Assembly (NCBI GenBank): GCA_023678885.1
Contig: CM042982.1
Coordinates: 11,532,001-11,596,000 of the forward strand
Source of the DNA: Pogostemon cablin
Taxonomy: Eukaryota; Streptophyta; Magnoliopsida; Lamiales; Lamiaceae
Length of the DNA stretch: 64,000 nt
Reading direction: 5' to 3'
Numbering within the stretch: the stretch's first letter is position 1; the number at the start of each line of letters is the position of its first letter. Below are positions 43,728 through 55,613 of this stretch, piece after piece. The notes beneath the pieces are model-generated. The model was not told the origin of the DNA. It saw only the letters and a list, made by a program, of their open reading frames with translations, and made no database searches. Made by a program: the position numbers and the translations under genes.

Positions 43728-46700
43728 GCCATGTGTTTGTGGGAGACCATCAGGTCTACGTTTTATTTGACCCAGGTTCTGATAGGTCTTATATCCGAGA
43801 TGATCTTACTTCGATATTAGATTATCCTATCTCTCATTTGTCACCTGGAATCATCGTTCATACCCCTCTTGGAGAGCGTCTAATTCGTGATTCGGTATTC
43901 CTTGGTTGTCCATTGAAGATCAAAGATGTCATTTTAGAGGCTGAATTGATACCATTGCCTTTGATTGATCTTGATGTTATTCTTAGCATGGATTGGCTTT
44001 CTTCTCATCATGCAATTCTCGATTGCCACGAGAAGCTTGTTATTTTTCGTAGACCAGGATTCTCAGAACTTGTTTTTGAAGGTAAACTTCAAACGAGATC
44101 CCTCTCTTTTATTTCAATGTTGACTGCGCATAAATTAATGCGTAAGGGTTGTGAGGCATTCTTGGCATTTGTCATCGATACTTCTCTTTCTGAAACTAAA
44201 CTAGATGACATCCCAATCGTGAATGAATTTCCTGATGTCTTTCCCGAAGACTTACCAGGACAACCTCCGAATCGAGAGATTGATTTTTCCATTGACGTAC
44301 TTCCTGGAATCACACCTATATCGATTACTCCATATCGAATGTCGCCAGCTGAGCTTAAGGAACTCCAGACACAACTTGGGGAATTATTGGAGAAGGGGTT
44401 CATACGACCTAGCACATCTCCGTGGGGTGCTCCAGTTCTTTTTGTCAAGAAGAAAGATGGATCACTTCGCCTATGTGTTGACTACCGTCAATTGAACAAG
44501 GTGACAATTAAGAACAAATATCCTCTTCCAAGAATCGATGATCTGTTTGATCAATTACAAGGAGCAACTGTGTTCTCAAAAATTGATTTGCGATCCGGTT
44601 ATCACCAACTCAAGATTAGGGAATCTGATATCCCTAAGTCTGCTTTTCGAACCAGATACGGTCATTTTGAATTCTGTGTTATGCCTTTTGGACTCACAAA
44701 TGCTCCTGCAGCTTTTATGGATCTTATGAATCGGGTCTTTCGGCCGTACTTAGATAAGTTTGTCATCATCTTCATTGATGACATTCTTATTTATTCTAAA
44801 TCGGACGACGAGCATTCTCAGCATCTAAGAATTGCTCTGAACATTCTCAGAGAAAATCAGCTTTATGCTAAATTCTCGAAGTATGAATTTTGGCTTCGCG
44901 AGGTAAGCTTTTTGGGTCATCACATTTCTAAAGAAGGAATCTACGTCGATCCAGTGAAGATTCAAGCTATACTAGATTGGGAGCGTCCAAAGAACGTGAC
45001 AGAGATTCGTAGTTTTCTGGGATTAGCTGGATATTATCGACGGTTTGTCAAAGACTTTTCGTTATTGGCTTCATCTTTGACTAAATTGACTCGGAAAGGG
45101 GTAAAATTTGAATGGAATGAAGAATGCGACGAAGCATTTCAAGAATTGAAAAGACGACTCGTTTCAGCTCCTATTCTTGCTTTGCCAGACCCAGCGATTG
45201 GAGAATTTATTATTTATAGCGACGCCTCGAGACAAGGATTAGGATGCGTTCTCATGCAAGAAGGAAAGATTATTGCCTACGCTTCAAGGCAATTGAAGAA
45301 GAACGAAGAAAATTATCCTACACATGATTTAGAGTTGGCTGCAATCGTCTTTGCATTGAAGATATGGAGGCACTATCTGTATGGTGCAACTTGTCGGGTT
45401 TTCACTGATCACAAGAGTTTAAAGTATATCACCACGCAAAAGGAGCTCAACCTCAGGCAAAGGCGATGGATGGAGTTGATTAGTGACTATGACTTAGTCA
45501 TCGATTATCATCCTGGCAAGGCGAACGTTGTTGCAGATGCTCTGAGTAGAAAGTCTTCTACCTCACTTGCTTCAATTCAATCTTTTTATCTTCCTATGTT
45601 GGAGCAATTTAAATCTTTACACATTTCGCTCGATTGTGAAAAGTCTAATGATTCTGCCTTAATCGCCAAATTCGAGGTTAGACCTACCTTGTTCGAGAAA
45701 ATTCGAGAAAGACAATCACACGATGTTTATTTACAACAGAAGATGGCGAAGCTAAATCAAGGAAAAGAAACAGAATATCAAATTCGGGATGATGGACTTC
45801 TTACTTTTAAAAATCGTGTTTGTGTTCCATCAGAACTTGATGTTCGTAGAGCTATTCTTGAGGAAGCCCATTCTTCAGCCTATGCTATGCATCCTGGTAG
45901 TACCAAAATGTATAGAGCACTTCGGGAGCATTATTGGTGGCCAGGTATGAAACGGGACACTACTGAATTTGTATCAAAGTGCTTATCTTGCCAACAGATT
46001 AAAGCGGAACACCAAAAACTAGCAGGCATGCTTCAACCACTACCTATTCCTGAGTAGAAATGGGAAAACATCACAATGGATTTTGTTTCTGGTTTACCTC
46101 GAACCCAAAAGGGTCATGACTCAATTTGGGTCATTGTCGATCGTCTGACGAAATCGGCACATTTCCTTCCAGTGCATACCAACGAATCTTTAGAGAAACT
46201 TGCCAAGTTATATGTCGATGAGATCGTGAGATTGCACGGAGTACCAGTGTCAATCATATCTGACCGTGATCCAAGATTCACTTCCCGTTTTTGGCCTAGT
46301 CTGCAGAAAGCGCTAGGTACAAAATTACTATTCAGTACCTCGTTTCATCCACAGACTGATGGACAGTCAGAGAGAACTATACAGACACTAGAAGACATGT
46401 TACGTGCAGTGGTGTTGAATTTGGGAGGTAGCTGGGATAAGTACGTAACTTTGGTGGAGTTCGCTTATAACAACAGTTATCATTCAAGCATTGGAATGCC
46501 CCCGTACGAAGCTCTGTATGGCCGAAAGTGTCGAACACCACTCTTTTGGGATGAGGTTGGCGAGAGACAAATCGAACAAGTAGAGCTTATCGAAGATGCG
46601 AAGGCAAAAATACAACTTATTCGAGACAGACTTAAGGCAGCGCAAGATCGACAGAAAAGTTACGCAGATAATAGGAGGCGCGATTTGGAGTTTAATGAAG

Positions 46701-47200
46701 GAGACAAAGTTTTTCTGAAAGTTTCTCCATGGAAGGGCGTGTTGCGATTCCGCCGTCGACGAAAGTTGAGTCCAAGGTATATTGGCCCGTTTACGATCGT
46801 GAAAAGGATTGGTCGTGTCGCTTATCGACTTGAGCTACCATCGGAATTGTCGAAGATTCACGATGTCTTCCATGTCTCTATGCTTAGAAAATATGAACCA
46901 GATCCTTCGCACGTGCTCAAAGATCCCCCAGTTGTATTAAAGGAAAATCTATCGTACGAAGTACAACCTGTTCAAATTGTAGATCGCCGAGAGAAAATGC
47001 TTCGTAACAAATTCATTCCTATGGTGAGAATTCTATGGAGAAGTGATCAAATTGAAGAAGAAACATGGGAACCAGAGTCAGTCATGCGTCAACACCATCC
47101 AAATCTCTTTTCATCTCTAGGTACGTTTATGTTTCGAGGACGAAACTTTTTAGAGGAGGGGATACTTTATAATATCTTAGCCCAACTATATTTTTGTTAG
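43728..47200 (+). pseudogene. Chromovirus Pol: protease, RT, RNase H, integrase, chromodomain; one nonsense codon
   Basis: Numbering from 43733. Protease: VLFDPGSDRSYI (D13); the DPG form is common in plant gypsy elements. RT: LRLCVDYRQLNKVTIKNKYP, SKIDLRSGYHQL, catalytic FIDD at residues 347-350. RNase H: YSDASRQGLGCVLMQ (about 495), then DLELAAIVFALKIWRHYL. Integrase: zinc region HPGSTKMY...CLSCQQIK, and core residues D (VDRLTKSAHF), D (SDRDPRF) and E (QSERTIQ). C-terminal GPFTIVKRIG and a chromodomain (VDRREKMLRNKFIPMVRILW, then EEETWEPE). The only break seen is TAG at 46055-46057, where relatives have Trp (PIPEW KWE). The frame continues open on both sides. The stop codon at 47198-47200 lies inside the 3' LTR. 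With the intron removed, gag-pol is 1636 codons. Confidence 0.92.
47152..47162 (+). promoter_or_regulatory. Polypurine tract of the chromovirus
   Basis: agaggagggga lies five bases before the 3' LTR and primes plus-strand DNA synthesis. It is preceded by ttcgaggacgaaa, the usual end of pol in this group. Confidence 0.85.
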
Positions 47201-49539
47201 AAAGCCCAAAATCTAATTATTTATTTTTATGGCCCAAAAGGCCAGCCCTATCTTAGCCCAACTAGATTTTTGTTAGAAAGCCCAAAACCTAATTATTTAT
47301 TTTTATGGCCCAAAAGGTCAGCCCAATTAAGCCCAATTAGAATTTTTTTAGAAAGCCCAAACTTATTTATTTATTTATTTTGTGGCCCAAAGTTTCAGCC
47401 CACTTAAATGGCCTGATATATAATTAGTAAGACTAAAGTTAAAAAAAAAAAAGAGAGAGAAGAACGAGAGAAGAAAAGCAAAAGAGGGGAAAGAAGAGAG
47501 GAAGAGGAGAAACCCTTGTTGACCAAATTCTCCCTTACAACCCTCATCCTAGGTGGTTTTTAAGTTGTTTTGAGGTAAGTGGTGTGTGAATTAAGCTTCC
47601 TTCTTCCATAATTTTGTAATTTTGTGGGGTTTTTCTTTTTGGTATGTGGGTAATTTGCAGACTGTTCAAACTGATTTTGAGATAGCTATTACCCTCGAAA
47701 CTTTGCAAACTTAATTTCTGTACGTAGCTGAACTCGTTAGCTTTCCGTAGCCACTTGAAACGCCTCAATCTGATTATTCTACAATTAGTTATGATTTTTC
47801 TCGTAAACTGCCGCTAGCAGGAAAATTTCAGAATTTTTATGTCGAATTCAAACTTATTTTCTATCGTTTCGTCTAGTTAATGTATTGAAACGGGTTATGT
47901 GGGATTGGGAACTGATGTTAAGGAGTTACATACTATTTTTTATTTAATATCGACTCGTTCGAAATCGATTAGGATTTGTTTTTAGCAATGAAAGGGATGT
48001 TACCACTAATAGTTAGTTATATTTAATTTGTCTTTAATTGCTCATCTCCTTTCTAGGTAAAGAACCATCGACGAAGGGCAAGGGACCGACTTCAGATTTC
48101 GGAGAGAGTTAATCACTTCCTTGTGAGTTGATAATTCGGGAACGCCTTCTCTTGTGGGAAGTGTGGACCCTCGATAAATGTGCATTTATTTTAGTTTTAG
48201 TTAATTGATAAGAAAATTATTTGGTATTGTGTTATGTGGTAAAGAGCCTGGTTGGCTCGATTTCTCTGGTTAGAGTCCTGTTAGCCATTTTATGAGTATT
48301 ATTGATTTTAACTTATGTTGAAGAGTCTTGCCGGCTCGGTATCTGATAACATTTATTGTGAATTATTTGAGAATTGATTTCTGGTTATTCTTGTGTGCTA
48401 TTAAGACTCTAACTTGAGTCGTTATTCATCTTATGATGCACATGCATATGTATGCCTGGTACCAAGGTTAAGTAGCCCGAATTGGTCACGGTTCGGGTGA
48501 GTTGGAGCGACATTGGTTAAGTAGCCCGAATTGTCGCGGTTCGGGTGAGTTAGAGTGACAACCAAGTTGCCCGGGATTGGCAAACCCGCGTGAGTTAGAT
48601 CTAACGGGGCACCTGTCCATTTGCCAAATACTGAACTCTGGAGGGTGATCGTTAGATGGATTAGTCTATTATAGGCTCAGTCAACGTCACCGGTGTGGGA
48701 CATGCATGTCATATATGTTTATATGTTTGATCATTTCAAGTATTCACGTCGATATTGAATTGTGAACTTTAGCACTTGGCATATTGAGAAAGAATATTAA
48801 TGTACATTTTATCTAGAGTAACGGTGACGGGCTTGGACTGTCTCTCGACGGAGAGCTCAGTTCGAGGAGGATATTGACTACCCACGCGTCTTTTATGTGA
48901 TAACATGTTGTTTGAACTAATTGTGTTATTCATAAATGTGCACTAAGGTTTTTATTTTCATTAATATGTACACTGAGTGAAATAATTATTGTGGGACGAA
49001 TTGTGGGATTTTATGTTATGAACCGCGAGTGGGAGTACATGCTTCGTATAAGGGTCGGGGTGACCGGCTTATCACCTCACTGAGCTAGTGGTTTTGCTCA
49101 CCCCCCATCATTCTTTCCTTTTCAGGCTGTTGATATTGTTTTGGTTGGAGGTTTGCCTATTGTTTGCTCATCATCCAATCCGTGTTTTGAGTACTTTCTC
49201 TTTTATGTAAATTGATGGATTCATTGGCGAGATTGTATAGTTTATATTTGGTGACCCCCTTGATGTTCTTTTTGTATCTTCGCGATGTTATATCGTTCAT
49301 GTATATTTTCTTTAAACTAAGTTACACCGTTGAATTTTGTACCTTTGTAAATCCTTGTTGATACTTTATGAGATGATGTCCTCGGGTTGTACCCGTTGTT
49401 ATCAGTTATTCAGTTCTACAGGTACTTGATAGCAAGCCTTACGTTTTCTATAAACTTTGTGGAGTGGAGTGCACCCATTCTGTGAAATTTATGGTTAACG
49501 TGGCGGTTGTCGCGCTCTGTCTGGGGTCGGGGCGTGACA
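47168..49539 (+). repeat. 3' LTR of the chromovirus
   Basis: 2372 bp, about 99% identical by eye to 39633-42001, with the same internal duplications. Followed by cataa, a near copy of the left flank catta. Confidence 0.92.
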
Positions 49540-49676
49540 CATAACATACTTTATAATTTATTTATTACCTAAAAATACCACAATACCCTTAAAAAGTCAA
49601 TAAAATTAGTAAAAAACAACTTTTTTTAAACGACATATCTACAGTAATGGTGAACATAACTATAGGAGAGGGAGTA

Positions 49677-51355
49677 TTTATATAGAGTTTTGTATTTATA
49701 GTTTTTTATAGGGAAATTAGTTGTAATGGGTCAATTAACTTAAAACTTTATGTAAATGACCTTTGACCAAAATTGTATTAAAGTATTAATTTAAAAAAAA
49801 AGAAAAAAAATTATTATTTACAATTGAGTGTTAAAACTTTTCTTTAATTAGATTTTGGCCCAAATCTTTAAAAATCAAAAGAGTGGTGAACAACCTCATA
49901 CATCCATCGATCTACAACTCTTTCAAAATCAAGAAGCTGAAGACCCAAGAAAATTTTGTTGATGAAGCCAAATGAAGAAGGCTGGTGAAAACTCAAAACA
50001 TCAAATGCTCATTGGTGAAGCCAAATCTTTCAAATTCAAGACAAACTCATTCGAATTCATTGGTGAAGTCATTCGTTGGTGAAGACAAACCCAAGATAGA
50101 TTGATTCTTCTTCATTTCTCAGGTAGTTTACTTGCATTCCCTTTACGCTCGAATCTTCTGTGATTCTTCTCCCTCTCCGATTCTCCTATTTTTTTATGCT
50201 CTTGGGCTGCACATGTTATTGAATTTATGTTCGACATAATGGTGATGTTTTTCCAAAATCAAAGTTTATTGTTTATCATAGTGACATTTAAAGCATAACA
50301 GTGATAAAAATGATGTTAAAAAATTAAGCTTTGAGTTTTATACTTAAAGGTATTCGATGAAATGCCTGAGTGAAAATTTTGGAATAAATTAAGGCATAAT
50401 GTACGTAATTGTTTCGCTATGATTTCGAGTTTGCTACAATGCAATTGTTTGGGCTATTCTAGAAATTATTATAGACTAAACGATTCGTTAGAGCACTTAA
50501 TAAAGACTAATTGTCTGAATAATTACCACATGACATTCAGAAAATAATGATAGCTTTCTCCATACTAGGCATGCCTAATAATTGCACGAACTTTCAGCAC
50601 TTATGGTCTATTAGCTATTCAAAAGATATAAGTTAGATCTCTTTGGACATGAGGGTGCTTGACTATTTTATCTTTTCTTCTTGATTTGAGCATAGCTGTA
50701 AGTAAGCTTCATTGGCCTGCTTTTCGTGAATAAAACATTCTTCTTTGTCTATTTTCATTAAGCTAATTGTTGTGATAAAGAAATTTGGGTGTTGGTTCTT
50801 CATTGCTTCAAATTCTTTTTGGTTCCTCTCTTATTCTACTGCTATCTCTATCATCTAGATGTCATGTAAATGAAGTTGTATCTCATTAATGATTCACAGC
50901 CCAAATAAGGATCGTTGTTTCTCATGGAGTTACTTTTATAGGAGAATCCGACTTATTTTAACTGAATATATTTTCTTTGTATTTTCATTGCATTAATTTA
51001 GTCATCTGATGAATGTATGCTCATATATTGATTAGCTTATAACATGCCACTCTAGTGATAATAAGCATGTGTAATTCATCATTCAAGTTGTAACAAAATA
51101 TCTCAAGAAGGTTGTTTATCTTCTTGAAAACTTTATGTCGATATTCCTTCTGCCCCATCTTAATACAAACGTTCAAGTAAACAACTTAAATGGTTCTGTT
51201 TGACAAATAACTTTTACAAACATTTTTAGTTTTGGAAATTAATTTTGTGTTAATATTTTATTGAAATATTATAATTGAATCTATTTGTTTTTAATATTTA
51301 GGAGAAAATATGATGGAGAAAAAGAATACAGGGTAGCTATTTTGTTGGAGGAAGC
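49677..51355. other. Non-coding region, no gene recognised
   Basis: About 49880-50110 has a transcribed-leader look, with repeated gaagccaaat and attggtgaag phrases, and 50110-50240 is pyrimidine-rich. No frame longer than a few dozen codons and no terminal repeats were found. It may be the decayed left part of the material that carries the direct repeats at 51.4 kb. Confidence 0.4.
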
Positions 51356-52023
51356 AAATTTTGAATAACGGCGTGCAAGTCGTTATAACGAAAATGATTC
51401 CGTTATGGGCATAAGCAGACATATTTTCGTACATACCAATCAAGTAGTGATTTTGTAAGACTTTCTTAAATACCTACTTTTATTTCATCATATTGCTAAA
51501 AGCTCATTAGAAAATACAAGTGGATACTTATGATTTGTAATGATTAACACATGTTATTTAGAACATTGATGGGATATTCCATAAGTGATTCAAAATCACC
51601 ATTCTTTTGATAATATTAGGCTTTACAGATATGTATGGAGATTCGAGTAAGTATAAGGCCCCTAAAATCACTCGAATTTGAAATAACGTTGTGCAAGTCA
51701 TTATAACAGAATAGTTCTGTTATGTGGAAAAACAATGTTAAATAGGTTATTCACCAGAGAAATAACTCAAATGGTGTAAAATGAAGCTAAAAGTGATAAA
51801 TTTTGACTGAGAGAACACGGGGATAACTCAAATTTTGAATAACGGCATACAAGTCATTAAAATAGAAATGATTCCATTATGGGCATAAGCACACATATTT
51901 TCGTACATACCAATCAAGTAGTAATTTTTTAACACTTTCTTAAACACCTACTTTGATTTCATCATATTTCTACAAGCTCATTAGAAAATACAAGTGGATA
52001 CTTATGATTTGTAATGATTAACA
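51356..52023. repeat. Pair of 194-bp direct repeats with a partial third copy between
   Basis: Copies at 51356-51549 and 51830-52023 share aaattttgaataacggc...ccgttatgggcataag...cgtacataccaatcaagtag...gatttgtaatgattaaca. A partial copy (aaataacgttgtgcaagtc...gttctgttatg) is at about 51678-51722. The first 50 bases of each copy contain ataacgg and its complement ccgttat, a potential hairpin. The copia fragment begins at the right edge of the second copy. Confidence 0.75.
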
Positions 52024-52340
52024 TTCAAACTTATCACATGCTAGTTGAATTTTGAACTGAAACTCCCTATGGAACTGTCATATAGATCTTTTCCTCCAAA
52101 TTTCCATGAAGAAAAGCTATAGTCACATTCATCTGATGTAATTCTAAATTAAACTGAGTAACTAATGCCAACAATATCCTAATGGAACAGTGTTTCACAA
52201 CTGGTGAGAAGATTTCAGTATAATCAATGCCTTCCCTTTGAGAAAATTCCCTGGCAACTAATCTTGCTTTAAACCTGATTCCATCAGTCCTTTTTGGTGA
52301 AAACTTTTTCTTGTAAATCCATTTATAACTCACTAATTTC
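52024..52340 (-). pseudogene. Copia RT, N-terminal fragment
   Basis: 52333-52067 reads SYKWIYKKKFSP, RFKARLVAREFSQREGIDYTEIFSPVVKH, LVTQFNLELHQMNVTIAFLHGNLEEKIYM. A stop (TAG, 52069-52067) follows VP where a Gln or Glu codon is usual. Similarity ends near 52030. The catalytic half is absent. Confidence 0.85.
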
Positions 52341-52402
52341 TGATCCCTTGGTCTTTGAACAATTTTTCAGGTTTTATTCTTCTCTAATGAAAGTAACTCT
52401 TC

Positions 52403-52905
52403 TTACATAGTAGTACTCCACCTTGCACTATCCTTACTTTTCATAGCTTCCTGATAATTTTTAGGTTTATATGAATCAATATCCTCTACAGAGTACAAAG
52501 CAAATGATATTATATCAGCATCTGCAAATCTAGCTAGAGTTTTAATAGTCCTCATCTGTCTATCCCTTGCCAACTGATAACTGTTGAGCAGCTCATCAGT
52601 ATCAGTTGTGACCTGATCATCTTCAGTTGATGAATCAGTTCCTTCTTGCACTAACTCTCCTTCAGCTCTTGACTGATCCTTCTGATTCTTGCTCATAAGC
52701 TCCACCTCAAGCTCAGCTTTATTCTTCTTCTGATCTTGAGGTTTCAATGGAATAACAGTCTCATTAAAGGTAACGTCTCTGCTTACTAAGAACTTTTTAC
52801 CTTCAATACTCCATAGTCTGTAAGCTTTAACACCTTTAGGGTATCCTATCATGACACACTTGATTGCCCTTGGAGCTAGCTTATCTTGTTAAACATGTGC
52901 ATAAG
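52403..52905 (-). pseudogene. Copia integrase C-terminal and linker region
   Basis: 52852-52403 begins IGYPKGVKAYRLWSIEGKKFLVSRDVTFNE, the usual end of copia integrase. An acidic linker with a Ser/Thr/Glu-rich middle follows, ending LARFADADIISFALYSVEDI and QEAMKSKDSARW before RT. It is separated by a stop near 52890 from the core upstream. Confidence 0.8.
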
Positions 52906-53660
52906 CTAGACAACCAATTACTTTGAGCTTAGAGAAATCAACAATCTTTTCAGTCCATACTTCTTGAGGTGTTTTGAGTTTAAGAGGTGTTGATGGACTC
53001 CTATTGATTAGAAAGGCTACTGTACTAACCAACTCTCCCCAAAAATCTTTTGTAAGACCAGAACTACTCAAAATACACCTTACTCTCTCAAGTAAATTTT
53101 GATTCAACCTCTCTGCAACACCATTTTGTTGTGGTGTTCCTGATACTGTCTTATGTCTCATAATCCCCCTTTCCTAACAGAATTTATTGAACTCATCAGA
53201 GCAATATTCAAGACCATTATCAGTTCTTAATATCTTAATCTTGCTATTGCAATTATTTTCTACCTCAGTTAACCAATTCTTGAAAGTAATGAAAGTTGCA
53301 TCCTTAGTTTTCAATATGTATATATATCGATATTTTCCTACTGTAATCATCAATAAATAACATAAAATACCTGCCTCCACCTTTTGTTAGTGTTCTTGCA
53401 GGTCCCCACAGGTCTGAATGGATATAATCAAGCCTGGATTTACTTGTATGTTCTCCAGTACCAAACTTCAACCTCTTAGCTTTCCCAAAGATGCCATCCT
53501 CACACTGATTCAGCTTATCTGTTGAACTGATGCTGATAACTTTCTGTCTTGACAATTCTTGTAACCTTTCTCACTTATGTGAGCTAATCTTCCATGCCAT
53601 AAGTGAATTTTATCACTTCTAGTTGTGGCATAGTTCTGTCCAACAAAAGTATGTCCATCA
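52889..53660 (-). pseudogene. Copia integrase, zinc domain and catalytic core (broken)
   Basis: Zinc domain: IHLWHGRLAHISEKGYK, then QCEDGIFGKAKRLKFG, where the last zinc cysteine is a Gly (GGC codon near 53498). Core: DYIHSDLWGP (first Asp), ILRTDNGLEYCSDEF (second Asp), TPQQNGVAERLNQNLLERV (Glu). The pieces lie in several frames (53905-53510, 53555-53304, 53380-53174, 53161-52889), so at least three frameshifts or stops separate them. Confidence 0.85.
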
Positions 53661-54300
53661 AGGATGTACATCCCATTTTTCCTGATTCCTTTCATCACTT
53701 CATATTCATCTTTCTCAACAATGAGTACACCTCCTCTTAATCTGAACTCAAAACCTGAAACATCTAGGATATTTAATGGAATCAAGTTTCTCTTAAGTTC
53801 TGGAACATACCTTACACCTCTCAAAGTCCTGATGACTCCATCATGCATTCTCAATCTGATATATGTAATGTCTCTTATTTGACATGTGTGATCATTCCCT
53901 AACAATGCTGATTCAACATTCTGAAACTTCAGATCAGTAAATCAATGTTTCATAGGAGACATGTGAAATGTACATCCTGAATCTAGAATCCAATCCATGG
54001 ATCCTTTTGATGAACTAACTAGCAGTACCTCAGGATAATCAATTTCCACCTGATTTTGATTATTTACTACCTGATTTGCTTGCACTCTTTGTTGTCCATC
54101 TTTACCAGCCTCTACTTTTCTTTTCTTTTCAACTTTGAACTTGTAACAATTCTTATTGTAATGCCCTGGTTCATGGCAGTGGAAACACTTCCTTCCCTCC
54201 TTATCTGAGCTTGACTGATTAGTTTTATTTCTTTGTTTCTTTGAATCAAAATTGCCTTTCTTGTTGTTCTTCTTACCATGATCATTCCTCTTGATCATTA
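53661..54300 (-). pseudogene. Copia gag zinc knuckle and protease region
   Basis: 54298-53942 carries a basic stretch and CCHC knuckle CFHCHEPGHYNKNC, then DWILDSGCTFHMSP, the copia protease active site (DSG). The frame stops at 53942. The protease continues in another frame at 53905 (LGNDHTCQIRDITYIRLRMHDGVIRTLRGVRYVPELKRNLIPL), here described as a run of family blocks interrupted by one frameshift. Confidence 0.83.
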
Positions 54301-54906
54301 ATCCCTCTCCAGATGCTCCCTACTCTTCAAAAACCTTCAGAAACTCCTTTATCTTCAGAGCAATTTCAACCTCATCTAGATTTATAGTTTCTCTATTTCC
54401 AAACAGGAGTGTGTCCTTGAAACTTTCAAATGACTTTGGAAGAGCTGACAACAGTATTGAGGCCTTATTTTTTGTTTCAATTTTAAATCTACATTCTCTA
54501 GATCATCTAGCACTTCATTAAACTCATCAAGTTGTACCAAAATTGATCTATTCTCTATTATCTTGAATGAATATAGTTTCTGCTTTAAATATAAATTGTT
54601 GGCAAGAGACTTTACCATGTATAGATCTTCAAGTTTCTTCCATACAGCCTTTGCAGTCGTTTCTCTCTAAACTTCTTTGAGTGCTTTGTCACCAAGATAC
54701 AAGAAGATAGCACTTAGAGCTCTTTCTTGAAGATCTGTCTTACCTGATGTAGCTTGGACATCAACTTCTGCAACTTTATTAACTGGAGCTTCTTTGATTG
54801 CTCCACCGAGGCCTTACTGCACCAAGATGGATCTCATCTTGATTTTCCACAGCCCGAAGTCAGATTTTTCTGAAAACCTCTCAATGTCAAACTTACTTGC
54901 AACCAT
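54300..54906 (-). pseudogene. Copia gag N-terminal part (broken)
   Basis: ATG at 54906 opens MVASKFDIERFSEKSDFGLW and KIKMRSILVQ, the usual copia gag start. TAA at 54816-54814 replaces the second Gln of VQQGL. Further pieces (ANNLYLKQKLYSF, VQLDEFNEVLDDLENVDL) lie in other frames to about 54382. Confidence 0.8.
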
Positions 54907-54972
54907 GGTGTCAACTTCCTTCAACTGCTTCTTGATTCTTCCTTCTGTTGATTGCTGATCTGTGGCCTAGTT

Positions 54973-55613
54973 TTTCACAGACGGTGCCACTTTCTTACGG
55001 ATGAAGGTTCACACTGAGTATTCTATCAACTACTCTATGAATTCACAATCAAATCTAATTGGAAACAAGAACTAATCACATGAAATAATAACTTTGAACA
55101 AGTGTCTGTGTGATTGATTGAAGTAGAGAGGATTTATAGTGGTTCAACTTGTTTTCACAAGTCTACATCCACTGTGAGAGAGAGATCTATTATTGATTGA
55201 GAGAATGAATGTGTTACGACGTGATCATGCACTGATCATACCCTTATATACATTCTAAGCATGCACAGCAAAGTTACAGGACTAATCCCAGTAACCAACT
55301 TCCAGCTGGATTTCCAAGTGGTTACACGGAATATTTTCTGTTGTAACTGACTCCATCGTATAGCCTGTGTGACAAGCTTTACATCCATGTATAGAACCTT
55401 CCATTTCACACACATAAGCCACATGTACATCAGCCACTAACTACCCTGGTCCCTACTTGCACACTTGGCTTTATTTGTGTTGATTTTGAGCTGATCTAAG
55501 CTTGATGATGCTGATGTCCTCGTTTCACTCGTACTTCACCAACATCCTCAAGCTTAAACACAATCTTACTACTTCCTAATGTTGATCAAGCACTAGAATG
55601 AAGTTATCATCAC
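54973..55613 (-). repeat. Probable 5' LTR and leader of the copia fragment
   Basis: On the minus strand a TATA box (TATATAA, 55250-55244) is followed by leader sequence. About 250 bases on, aaagtggcaccgtctgtgaa (near 54973-54995) sits at the primer-binding position just before gag. A plausible TG start is tgtgatgataac at 55613. With no second LTR the limits are estimates. Confidence 0.5.

Larger units (their letters stand above)
39633..49539 (+). mobile_element. Chromovirus (Tekay/Del-like Ty3/gypsy), 9.9 kb, nearly intact
   Basis: LTRs at 39633-42001 and 47168-49539 (about 2370 bp each) both run tataatatcttagccc to gcgtgaca. I counted about two dozen differences between them, about 1%. A tRNA-iMet primer-binding site (42009-42020) and a polypurine tract (47152-47162) are in place. 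Gag, protease, RT, RNase H, integrase and a C-terminal chromodomain are present in order, with one intron and one nonsense codon. Flanks catta/cataa are a target duplication with one mismatch. The start of the LTR is tataat, not the usual TG, in both copies. Confidence 0.93.
39484..49676. mobile_element. Stowaway-like MITE split by a chromovirus insertion
   Basis: The left arm (39484-39632) begins tactctctccgttccacact and the right arm (49545-49676) ends aggagagggagta. The arms are complementary at their ends, including tatgttca/tgaacata, and TA bounds both sides. Without the insert the MITE would be about 281 bp, a normal size. Confidence 0.75.
52024..55613 (-). mobile_element. 5' half of a Ty1/copia retrotransposon, truncated in RT
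   Basis: Minus-strand order from the right: LTR-like leader, gag, protease, integrase, and the first part of RT. It stops at about 52024, before the catalytic YVDD, next to a 194-bp repeat. No 3' LTR exists in the window. Integrase before RT identifies copia. Many frameshifts and stops are present. Confidence 0.85.

Noticed and set aside
43772..43780. DPG in place of DSG/DTG in the chromovirus protease as an inactivating change
   Set aside because: DPG at this position is common in plant Ty3/gypsy proteases, so it is not evidence of a lesion.
49880..51300. Possible gene leader and first intron (pyrimidine-rich ttctcag/gtagtt context)
   Set aside because: No coding exon follows in any frame. 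The signals are too weak to call.
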